DNA of 64,000 nt, from the NCBI GenBank assembly GCA_030068075.1, contig CM057823.1, forward strand, positions 16,960,485-17,024,484, in the 5' to 3' direction. Positions 23,667 through 33,130 of this stretch are shown piece by piece. The stretch is from Paguma larvata. Taxonomy: Eukaryota; Chordata; Mammalia; Carnivora; Viverridae. Within the stretch, counting starts at the first letter, position 1. Each line of letters starts with the position of its first letter. Under the pieces are notes generated by a model that was given only the letters and a program-made list of their open reading frames with translations, was not told where the DNA came from and did not search any database. The translations under genes were made by a program, and so were the position numbers.

Positions 23667-26199
23667 AAAATATGAAACTATTAGATTTTTCAGTGTATAA
23701 TCAACTAGAAGTTGTATGATTTCAAAGCATCTAATACACTATGCATATACTCTATACCTGATAGATTAGCTATAAACATTTGTTGATTAGCCAGATGTGT
23801 TATTTGAAGAACATTCTTAAAAGAAACTTCATGATGCATTTGAATTATAAGGTGGTTGTTATTTTTTTAAATCCATCCATGTATGTAATCAATAACATAA
23901 ACAAAGAGCTACAACATGTTATTACTACACTATTAAAGAATGATTCCTTGGTCATAATACACATCTTAACAAATTTAAAAGAATAGATCATAAGGAGTGA
24001 TATCAGCAAAATGTCAGTATAGGAAATTCCGGTACCCACCCTCTCCCAGAAACTTTCATTTGAACAACTATCCATGCACAAATAAATACCCTTACAAGAG
24101 CTACAGGTTACAGGCAAGTGATTAAAGCATGTGGGTGAAACACAGAAATTAGAAAAGATACATGGAGAAGAGTAGGAAATATAGACTTACATTAGTGCCA
24201 TCATCCCTGCCTCAAGCCTGGGCCACTCAGCATGAAGAGAAACTATCCACACTGGAGAGAAGAGTGAAATGAGTGCCCAGATTCACCATGGACCCCATTG
24301 CTGGCCTGATTCATCACCGGGCCAACTTCTGTTGCCTGTAATCTTATAGTGTATTAATCATAACTGTAGTATAAAGGTTAAATGACAAAAGTATTAAAAA
24401 TAACTATCGCTACAATAGTCTGTTAATGGATATACAATATAAAAAGAGATAAATTGTAACATCAAAAGCATAACATGGGGGGAGTACAAAGGTAGAATAT
24501 TTGTATGTGATCTAAGTTGTTATCAGCTTAATATAGACTATTATATCTCTAAGAGTTTTATGTAAGCTCCATGATAACCACTAAGCAAAAGATTATATTA
24601 AACTCACAAAAGATAAAGAGAAAGGAATTAAAGTACATGAATAAAAAAATCATAATTTCACAAAGAAAGATAGCAAAAAAGAAAGGAAAAGGGGAACCAC
24701 AAAAGAGCAAGAAAACAAGTAATAAGATGGCCATAGGTAGTACTTTTCTATAAATAATTATTTTAAACATAACTGGGTTAAATTATCCAATCAAAAGGCA
24801 AAGAGTGGATAAATAGTTTGAAAATCAAGACCCAACTGTATGTTGCCTACAAAGGCTCACTTTAAGCTTTGAGGATGCATAGACTTAAAGTGAAGTGATG
24901 GAAAAAGTTCTTTCATGCAAAAAGAAATGGAAAGAAAGCAGAATAGCATTACTTATATCAGACAAAACAAAATTTAAGTAAAGACTGCAATGAGAATAAA
25001 GGTCATTATATAATGACAAAGGGGCCAATTCATCAAGAAGATATAATAATTATTAATGTATATGCATGAGACATCAGAACATTTATTTAAGAAAATAACA
25101 GCAGATCTGAAGAGAGAAATAGGCAATTATGTAACCAAAGCAAGGAACTTAAATATCCTACTTTCAACAATGGATAGACAATCCATACAGAAAATCAATA
25201 AGGACACACTGAACTTGAATTATACTTTAGACTAAAAAGACATAATAGAGGAATTTTAAAATGTTTAGAACTAAATGTAAATGAAAACTTAACTAATCAA
25301 AATTTGTGAGAAGCAGTAAAAGTAGTTCTTAGATGGAATTTATAGCAGTGAATACATATATTATGAAAAAAATCATATTTAAAATCAGTACTCTAAGCTT
25401 CCATCTTTGGAAAGTAGAAAAAAGAAGATGAAAATCCAAACTAAACAAAAGAATAGGAGTTGTAAGAATGAAATCAATGAAACTGAAAAAGGAAATCCAA
25501 AGAGAAAATCAACAAAAGTAAAAACTAGTTCTTTGAAAAGTTCAGTTAAATTGACAGGACAATCAAATAAAAAGTAGAGAAGAGACAACTTTATTAATAA
25601 AAGAAATGGGATAAGGGACATCACCACAGATCCCATAGGCTTTAAAAGGGTAATTAGGGAATACTATGAACAACTCTAGGCCAAAAATTTGATAACCTAG
25701 ATGGAATAGACCAATTCCTTGAAAAACACAATTTACCAAAACTCACACAAGAAGTAACAATCTGAATAGGTTTCTATCTATTAAGAACTTCCCAAACAGA
25801 AAGTCTCCAGGCCCAGAAGGGTTTGGGGGGTGAATTCTACCAAACATTATAAAAAACAAAAACAAAACAAAACAAAAAACATATTGATTCTCTGCAGTCT
25901 CTTTCACAATACAGAAGAAGAAATACATACCAACTTTTTTTATGAGGCCAATATCACACTAATACCAGTATCAGACAAACAGAGTATAAGAAAATTGCAG
26001 ACCAATATCCCTTGAGAACATAGATGCAAAAGTCCTCAACAAAATATTAGAAAATTAAATCTATCAACATAAAAAATTATACACAATGACCAAGTGGAAT
26101 TTATCTATGGTATGCAAACCAGAGTGAATATTTGAAAAACAATGTAATCCATCAACAGCCTAACAAAGAAATGTCACATGATGCTATCAATAGATTCTT

Positions 26200-26221
26200 T
26201 CTATGTATCTATGCATCTATG

Positions 26222-26271
<50 letters not shown>

Positions 26272-26331
26272 ATCATCTGCTTATATATGTGTCTAGATAG
26301 ATAGATACATAGATATAGATAGATAGATCTA
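26200..26331 (+). repeat. (CTAT)n followed by (TAGA)n, inverted tetranucleotide tract
   Basis: About 70 bases of ctat/tcta units are followed by a short spacer and about 38 bases of taga/gata units, so the right side is complementary to the left. The tract replaces about 45 bases of the LINE-1 just after the 'tcaatagat' point of the reverse transcriptase region. Confidence 0.93.
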
Positions 26332-26928
26332 TAAAACTCTAGTAAACTAGAATTAGAGGGAACCTCCTCAACTCCAATAATATCTACAAAAAAGCCTATA
26401 ACTATCATCACACTTAATTGTGAGAAATTTGAAGTTTTCTCAGTAAGATCAGGAAGAAGGCTAGAATGTTCCTTCTTACCAGTTTTTTCCAAAACTGTGC
26501 TAGAAGTCTTTCCTAAGTCAATAAGGCAAGAAAAGGAAATAAAATATGGACATTGGGATAGAAGATGCAAAACTGTCTGTTCACAGAGAACATGATTGTC
26601 TATGTAGAAAATCTGAAAGATTCAACCAAAAAACTCTTGAAACTAATAAGTGATTACAGCAAGGCTGCAGGATACAAAATTTATATACGAGAGTTGATTT
26701 GTTTCCAATATGTTGATAATGAACAAGAGGAATTTGAAATTAAAAACATAATACCATTTACATTCGTATCCCCAAAAATAAAATGCATAAGTATAAATAT
26801 AATAAAATACTTACAAGAACTAATGAGAAAAATTATAAAACTCTGATGAATAAAATTAAAGAAAAACTAAATAAATAGAGAATGATTCCATGTCCATGGA
26901 CAGGAAGACTCAGTAAAATCAAGATGTT

Positions 26929-27084
26929 GGGGCATCTGGGTGGCTCAGTTGGTTCAGTGTCTGAGTGTGCTCACAGCTCAGATCCTGGAGCCTGCTTCGG
27001 ATTCTGTGTCTTCCTCTCTTTCTGTCCCTCTCACACACACATTCTGTTTCTCTCTCTCAAAAATAAAAAAAACATTAAAAAAAA
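26929..27084 (+). mobile_element. Internally deleted carnivore tRNA-Lys SINE inside LINE-1
   Basis: Head ggggcatctgggtggctcag is followed after about 30 bases by 'cacagctcagatcctggagcctgcttcgg', so roughly 80 bases, including the B-box part, are absent. The CT tract and A-tail are present. It splits the LINE-1 between aaaatcaagatgtt and atgtcaattcttcctg and so postdates it. Confidence 0.92.
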
Positions 27085-28775
27085 TGTCAATTCTTCCTGA
27101 CTTGATCTATACCTTCAATACAATTCTAATCAAAATCCCAGCAAGTTATTTTATGGATATTGACAAAATGATTCTAAAGTTTATAGGGAGGGTAAAAATC
27201 CCAGAATAATCATATGATATTAAAAGAGAAGAACAAAGTTTGAGGACTGATGCTACCTGACTTCAAGACTTATTTTACAGCTGTAATAAGGAAGACAGTG
27301 TGGTATTGGCTAAAGAATAGGCAAATAGTTCAATGGAACAGAATAGAGAGCCCAGAAATAGTTTCATAAATACAATTAACTGGTATCTCACAGTGAAACC
27401 AAGGCAATACAATGGAGGAAAGATAGTCTCTAAAACAAATGGTGCTAGAATGACTATATATTCACATCACAAAAAGTATATAAATGAGTCTAGATACAGA
27501 CCTTGTACTCTTCACAAAAGTAACCCTAATGGATGATAAACCTAAATGTAAAAAGCAAAACTGTAAAAGTAAAAAAAAAAAAAAAAAAAGGCCCAGATGA
27601 CCTTATATATGATACTTTTTTAGCTACAATACCAAAGATATACATGAAACAAATAATTGATATGTTGGACTTGATTAAAATTATAAACAATTCTCTGTGA
27701 AATACAATATCAACAGAATTAGAAGACCAATCAATAGGAGTAAATATTTGCAAAAATATATCTGGATAAAGGATGGTTATCCAAAATATATAAAGAACTC
27801 CTAAATCTCAACAATAAGGAAACAAATAACCTGATTAAAAAGCAGGCCAAAGATCTTTTCAGATATTTCACCACAGAAAATATACAGATGGCAAATTAAA
27901 ATATGCTCCATTTCATATGTCAGCAGGAAAATGAAGATTAAAACAAGATAATACTACACACCTGTCAGAGTTGCCAAAATCCAGAACACTGACAACATAC
28001 AATGGAGATGAAGTGAAGCAAGAGGAACTCTTATATATTGCTGGTAGGAGTTGAAATTGGAAGATAGTTTGCTAGTTTCTTATAAAATTAAATCTACTCT
28101 CTCCACACAATCCAGCAATTGTGGTCTTTGGTAGTTACCCAAAGGAGTTTAAAACTTAGGTCCACAGAAAAACCTGCACATGAATGTTTATAGCAGCATT
28201 ACTCATAATGTCTCAAACCTGAAGGCAACCAAGATATCTTTCAGGGTAAATAAGCTGTGGTGTATCCACACAATGCATACGGCATTAAAAAAGAAATGAA
28301 CTTTCAAGCCAAGAAAAGATATGGAAGAATTTTAAACGTATATTACTAAGTGGAAGAAGCAGATCTGAAAAAGACTACACACTGTCTGAATCCAACTACA
28401 TGACATTCTAAAAAAAAAGGTAAAATTGTGAAAACAACAAAAAATCAGGAGTTTCCAAGAGTAGGAGTGGGGAAGAGATGAAGAGGAGCACAGAGCTCTT
28501 TTAGGGCAGTAAAAATACTCTGTACCACGTTTTAATGAGGGATATATGTCATCATACATTTGTCAAACCCAAAGAATGTAGAACACCAAGAGTGAAGCTT
28601 GTTAAATTACTGCTTTTGGGTAGGCTCATTCTTGGTAAAAATGTATCATTCTGGTGAGTGACATTGATAATAGCAGAATTATGCACTAGGGAAACAAGGG
28701 TTAATGGGCAATCTCTACATCCTCTCAGTTTTACTGTTAAACTCAAAGTGATGTTAAAAAAAATAAAATATTTTT

Positions 28776-29100
28776 AAAAGAGCCAGGGAAACATTTATGT
28801 ACAGACACATTTAGGTGTTTGACACCACAGATCACGTAACTTTAAAAAAAATTAGAAAGTATTGTTAACTTCTCCCTCATTGAATATGGCTAAAAGAGCT
28901 TTGGGACCTTACAGTTAGCTAGTGCTCTTGGACCACCCGAAGTTTTACCAAGAATCTCAGAGCACACATAACTGCAAACACGGGGATACTTCTGATGTAA
29001 CTGGGTTAAACCTTCCAAGAATGAAATTAGGTTATTTATTTAGTATTGTTGTTAGTTGTTTGCAAAAGACAGTTTATAAATACCTATGTAATGAGTTTTA
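28776..29100. other. Unassigned stretch
   Basis: Short AT-rich interval with nothing recognised. Confidence 0.5.
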
Positions 29101-29111
29101 AACTTTGTTTT

Positions 29112-29390
29112 GGGGGTGCCTGGGTGGCTCAGTCGGTTAAGCGGCCAACTTCAGCCCAGCTCATGATCTCACAGTCTGTGAGTTCGAGCCCTGCGTCAGG
29201 CTCTGTGCTGACGGCTTGGAGCCTGGAGCCTACTTCGGATTCTGTATCTCCCTCTCTCTGCCCTTCTCCTGCTCATGTTCTGTCTCTATGTCTCTCAAGA
29301 ATAAATAACCGTTAAAAAAATTAAAAAAAATTATTAAAAAATAAATAAATAAAATAAAATAAAATAAAAACACTAAAAAAAAGTTAAAAA
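29112..29390 (+). mobile_element. Carnivore tRNA-Lys SINE with long A-rich tail
   Basis: Full copy: gggggtgcctgggtggctca, gttcgagccctgcgtcaggc, body and CT tract, then an unusually long tail of about 90 bases made of aaat, aaaat and A-runs. Flanks aactttgttt (29101-29110) and aacctttgttt (29394-29404) look like a target duplication with one inserted base. Confidence 0.93.
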
Positions 29391-29404
29391 AAAAACCTTT
29401 GTTT

Positions 29405-29862
29405 CGGTGGTCAATCATAATTCCAAAAATTTCCTCTTTAATAAAACCTAATTTTTTATGGTAATTAAGTTTCCTTATTATTGTAAACATGATATTTATA
29501 ACTAAATTTACCAAGCAACAAAAATGCTTTTGATATTGAATCAATCCATGGACTTCATGGGCTTCATCAGTTGATCCAGAGTGTCCTTGGTCAAAGGGAT
29601 GACCGTTATCAGTCTCTTCTTAAAAACGTCTTAATGAATAAATTTGTTTTATATAAAAAAATAATAAAATCCAAAGTCCTTTTAATCTGTGTCTCAGAGG
29701 CTCTCCGTGAACAGTCCTTTGCCATCTCCTACCTTCTCATTTCATTCCTCCCCTCGTTGACTTCTCTATAAGCGTTTGCTTCTGCTGGTTTTCACACATA
29801 CCCAGTAATGTCTTCCTCTTTTGTCTAAAAAGTTTTGTCCTCAGATATCTCATATTTTACTC
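29405..29862. other. Unassigned stretch
   Basis: No gene recognised. Open frames here are short and without domains. Confidence 0.5.
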
Positions 29863-29988
29863 TTTTTAAAAAAATATATTTTTATTTATGTTTTAAGTAA
29901 GATCTACACCCAACTTGGAATTCAAACTTACAACCCCAAGGTCAAGAGTTAGTTGCATGCTCCACCAACTGAGCTAGCAAGGCCCCCC
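29863..29988 (-). mobile_element. Older carnivore tRNA-Lys SINE (antisense)
   Basis: Complement of the short older form: 'aagtaagatctacacccaacttggaattcaaacttacaaccccaaggtcaagagt', then ccaactgagctagcaaggcc. Flanks ctcatatttt and ctcatacttc may be its target duplication. Confidence 0.85.
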
Positions 29989-30059
29989 TCTCATACTTCA
30001 TTCTTAAATCATAACCAAATAGCTCCGCATCTATGAATTGTTCTCTATCCATTTTAAAA

Positions 30060-30292
30060 TAGCACTTTCCTGTATCTCTCTTTTCTCCCAACCTAAACTT
30101 TAATTCTTTGTAACACTATCTATTAGCTGGCATTATATTGCTTATCTGTTTACTGTCTATCCTTCCTACTAGAATGTTACTCCATGAGAGTGAGAAATTA
30201 GTCTATTTTATTCATTATCCTCAGTGCCTGGAATTGTGTCTACTTCACAGAAGATGTTCAACTGTTATATATTACATGGAGTGAATGAATAC
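30060..30292 (+). mobile_element. L2 LINE 3' end
   Basis: Sense L2 3' end: 'cttcctactagaatgttactccatgagagtgagaaatt', 'ttattcattatcctcagtgcctggaattgtg' and 'gaagatgttcaactgttatat', ending gagtgaatgaata. Order and spacing match the L2 3' end. Confidence 0.85.
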
Positions 30293-30503
30293 AGTAATAT
30301 GTCTGAGAAAGCGTTGCCATCCTTCATCATACGTTTGGGATTGTTTAAGGTCACCATATACAAACGTCATGGTTAAAAATAAATAAATGACTTCATTCTC
30401 TCAGTAATATCCCTTGACAAATGGATAGTTGTTTTGCTACTAAGCAATATTTTTGCCATAATCTATAAATATTGATTAAACATGATTTTCTTAAAAACTA
30501 CTT

Positions 30504-30714
30504 TTTTTTAAAGTTTTTATTTATTTTTGAGAGACATAGAGACAGAGTGTGAGCAGGAGAAGGGCAGAGAGAGAGGGAGACACAGAATCCAAAGCAGGCT
30601 CCAGGCTCTGAGCTGTCAGCACAGAGCCCGACGCGGGGCTCAAACTCGCAGAGTGTGAGATCATGACCTGAGCCGAGGTCGGCCGCTTAACCAACTGAGT
30701 CACCCAGGCACCCC
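30504..30714 (-). mobile_element. Carnivore tRNA-Lys SINE (antisense) with target duplication
   Basis: Full copy from a T/A-rich end (ttttttaaagtttttattta) to gtcacccaggcacccc. It is flanked by a perfect 12-bp duplication, taaaaactactt, at 30492-30503 and 30715-30726. Confidence 0.95.
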
Positions 30715-30944
30715 TAAAAACTACTTCTAAATCAAGGTTTCTCTCACAAATGATGAAGAAATTTGGTTCTGACACTATGTGCTCAATGTACTATTTTCAA
30801 TTATAAAATGTTTCTGCTTTTCACAGAATTTATATGGAAACCTGAAAATTCTTAAGTGATGCCAATAAAATTAATTCGTCACATAAAAATTAAGTACATT
30901 ATATTATCAATGCACTAATTACCTTATTCACAAATACTTTATCA

Positions 30945-31140
30945 AATTTTTTTAATGTTTATTTACTTTTGAGAGAGAGAGAGACAGTGTGAGCAGGGGA
31001 GGGGCAGAGAAAGAGGGAGACCGAATCTGAAGAGGCTCCAGGCTCTGAGCCGTCAGCACAGAGCCTGATGCCCGTGAGCTGTGAGATCAGGCCCTGAGCC
31101 AAAGTCCCACGCTTAATCGACTGAGCCTACTAGGCACCCC
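30945..31140 (-). mobile_element. Carnivore tRNA-Lys SINE (antisense), internally trimmed
   Basis: From ttttttaatgtttatttact through gagagagagagacagtgtga and aggctctgagccgtcagcac to ctactaggcacccc. About 15 bases of the 'cggggctcgaactcacga' part are missing after 'gagcctgatgccc'. It ends four bases before the left target duplication of the CDK4 pseudogene. Confidence 0.92.
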
Positions 31141-31144
31141 AAAC

Positions 31145-31162
31145 AATTTTAAAGCTATTTAT
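31145..31162. repeat. Left target-site duplication of the CDK4 retropseudogene
   Basis: aattttaaagctatttat; its partner at 32583-32600 has 17 of 18 bases identical. Confidence 0.9.
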
Positions 31163-32582
31163 TTATTTGTTTGTTTGTTTTGTTTTTCCTGTATAAAAAA
31201 AGATCCTAATATCAAGATAGGAACGAGAAACATACCCATCAGTGTCCAGAAATAATGGGGCAGGGGAAGGATACGCTTCGAAAACAGGGATGGGAATGTC
31301 ACTAAGGGAGCAAAATATTCTCTGTAGAAAGATGCAAGGAGGAGTTTCCACAGTCTTAGAGATGAATGCTGAGATCGCCTTTGCAGCTGGGGGGCTCTCT
31401 GCTCGAGAGTTTGAAGGAAGAGAAAAGTGACGGCTTTTCTTCTCTGGGTACAGTTGCAGCCACTCACTGCTCGCTCTGGGTTTACCTTCTGTGGTTTGTG
31501 GGTAAGGGTGCTGCAGGGCTTGGACAGCACGGATTCGCTTGTGTGGGTTCAAAGTCAGCATCTCCAGCAGGTACCACCGACTGCACTGGGCGCGGCCCTC
31601 TGGGGGAAAACACTCCTTGGCCCAGACACACATCTCAGGGCCGGTCGTCCTCTGGGGACACCTGATGAGGTGAAAGATTTTGCCTAACTGGTGAGCTTCA
31701 GTTTCCACAGAAGAGAGCCTTGCGACGAAATATCTCTGTGAAGATACAGCCAACATTCCACATGTCCGTGGGTGTTGCATATGTAGACTGGAGGAGAACC
31801 TCTGGAGCCCAGCACCAGAGTGTAACAAGTAAATGCCATCTGATAGCTGTAGAATCTGGCTGCGCCAAAGTCAGCCAGCTTGACTGTCCCACCACTTGTC
31901 ACCAGAATGTTCTCTGGCTTCAGATCTTGGTAACGATGCAGTTGGCCTGAAGGAAATCCAGGCTTCTTAGAAACTGGTGCATCATCTCCTTGACAGTCTC
32001 CACTGGCAGGCCTGATAGGAGTGCCTTGTCCAGATACGTCCTTTGGTCTTGGTCCACGTGCTCAAACGCCATGGTTACTTTGGTCTCTTGGTCAGTTCAT
32101 GCTGTGGCACAGAGGTCCACCAGCTGGACAGCACTGGGATATTTAAAAGCCTCCAGCCGCCTCAGTAAGGCCATCCACCTCAGTAAGGCCACCTCACGAA
32201 TTATGCTGGTGGGAACAGTACAGTTGGGAGGGCCCCCTGCTAACACCTCTTCCATTAGGGACGCTCACACTATTAGAGGCCTCAAAGCGGCCACTGTGGG
32301 GATCACGGGCCTTGTATACTTTTCCATAGGCAACAACCAATCTCAGCCACTGGTTCATATTGGGGAATAGCCTTTCTCAGATCAGAGGAAACCCTCAATC
32401 TGGGCCAGGAGCTGTAGTGGTGGCCCTATATATGGGAGTGGGAGGCGGATCCTAATGCACCATGCCCTCGAGCTCTGTCCAGTGCAGATGAATGCTAGGA
32501 CACTAACCACAGACAGCCTGCAGAATACAGCAGCCCCCTGAGCCTCACCCTTGCCCCTGGGACCAGCTGCCAAAGAAACTCT
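31163..32582 (-). pseudogene. CDK4 processed (retro)pseudogene
   Basis: An intronless copy of the mRNA of cyclin-dependent kinase 4, the G1 kinase that works with D-type cyclins, read from 32582 down to 31163. Order on the minus strand: 5' UTR (about 32582-32375), coding-equivalent region 32374-31471 (near the length of the 303-codon family), 3' UTR, then an A-rich tail seen as T-runs at 31163-31187. Matching peptides, in different frames: [18 protein letters not shown], then [20 protein letters not shown] with [16 protein letters not shown], then LEMLTLNPHKRI. Damage: start codon ATG is AAG (32374-32372); about 2 bases lost in the glycine-rich loop; 18-bp insertion (32160-32177) duplicating the LLRR region; 1 base lost in the HRD catalytic motif near 31935; about 8 bases lost after YSYQMA; stop TGA is CGA (31473-31471), giving read-through into the 3' UTR. 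An 18-bp target duplication at 31145-31162 and 32583-32600 proves LINE-1-mediated insertion. No function expected. Confidence 0.96.
32160..32177 (-). repeat. 18-bp tandem duplication within the CDK4 pseudogene
   Basis: The unit cctcagtaaggcca plus 4 bases is repeated at 32178-32194. The parent gene has it once (encoding the EVALLRRLEA region), so this is a lineage-specific duplication after insertion. Confidence 0.8.
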
Positions 32583-32600
32583 AATTTTAAAGCTACTTAT
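32583..32600. repeat. Right target-site duplication of the CDK4 retropseudogene
   Basis: aattttaaagctacttat, partner of 31145-31162 with a single C/T difference. Confidence 0.9.
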
Positions 32601-32890
32601 ATTTGCATTTGTGCCTTTTATTTTCATAATTCAGTACTTCATATACTGAATTATACTTATATACAAGATGAACTTTTTTTCTGATGGATTATAAAATATC
32701 TACAAAACACCACAACAAATAAACATGTAAAGAAAAGGAAAACATTTTTTTCGATTTAATGCAAACAATTTAATTGTCAGGTTATAATTTTTTCAGATTA
32801 CCTTTTTTCCTTGGAAATACTTTAACAGAAACCACATCATGTGTGAAGGTATTGCAAAGAAATATTCTCTTCAAAAGATAAAAATTTCTA

Positions 32891-33116
32891 AGGGCGCCTG
32901 GGTGGCTCAGTCGGTTAAGCATCCAACTTTGGCTCCAACTTGGGCTCAGGTCATGACCTCGCAGTTCACCAGTTGAAGCCCTGCCTGCTGACGGCTCAGA
33001 GCCTGAAGCCTGCTTCAGATTCTATCTCCCTCTCTCCCTCTATCTCTGCCCTCCTCCATTCATTTTTTCTCTCTCTGAAAAAAAAAATGAATAAAACATT
33101 AAAAAAATTAAAAAAG
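32891..33116 (+). mobile_element. Carnivore tRNA-Lys SINE with perfect target duplication
   Basis: Head gggcgcctgggtggctcagt, a duplicated 'ggctccaacttgggctcagg' part, a shortened B-box region, CT tract and A-tail. Flanked by a perfect 14-bp duplication, gataaaaatttcta, at 32877-32890 and 33117-33130. Confidence 0.95.
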
Positions 33117-33130
33117 GATAAAAATTTCTA

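Larger units (their letters stand above)
23996..28775 (+). mobile_element. Long decayed LINE-1, plus strand, interrupted
   Basis: A LINE-1 relic of about 4.8 kb. The start (23996-24340) resembles an old LINE-1 5' region (ttgaacaactatccatgcac). Endonuclease-like text is at about 25000-25220 (atcaagaagatataataatt, 'aatggatagacaatccatacagaaaatcaataagg'), reverse transcriptase-like text at about 25600-26170 (gaacatagatgcaaaagtcc, 'aatgaccaagtggaatttat') and at 26565-26846. The catalytic FADD motif reads FTEN in LFTENMIVYVENLKDSTKKL, so the enzyme is dead even apart from the frameshifts. The ORF2 carboxy end is near 27600-28330 and a 3' UTR-like end reaches about 28775. ORF1 is not recognisable. 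A SINE (26929-27084), a tetranucleotide repeat (26200-26331) and an A-run (27571-27589) interrupt it. Confidence 0.85.

Noticed and set aside
26200..26331. Regular repeats as a CRISPR-like array
   Set aside because: These are 4-base microsatellite units with no unique spacers, in a mammalian genome.
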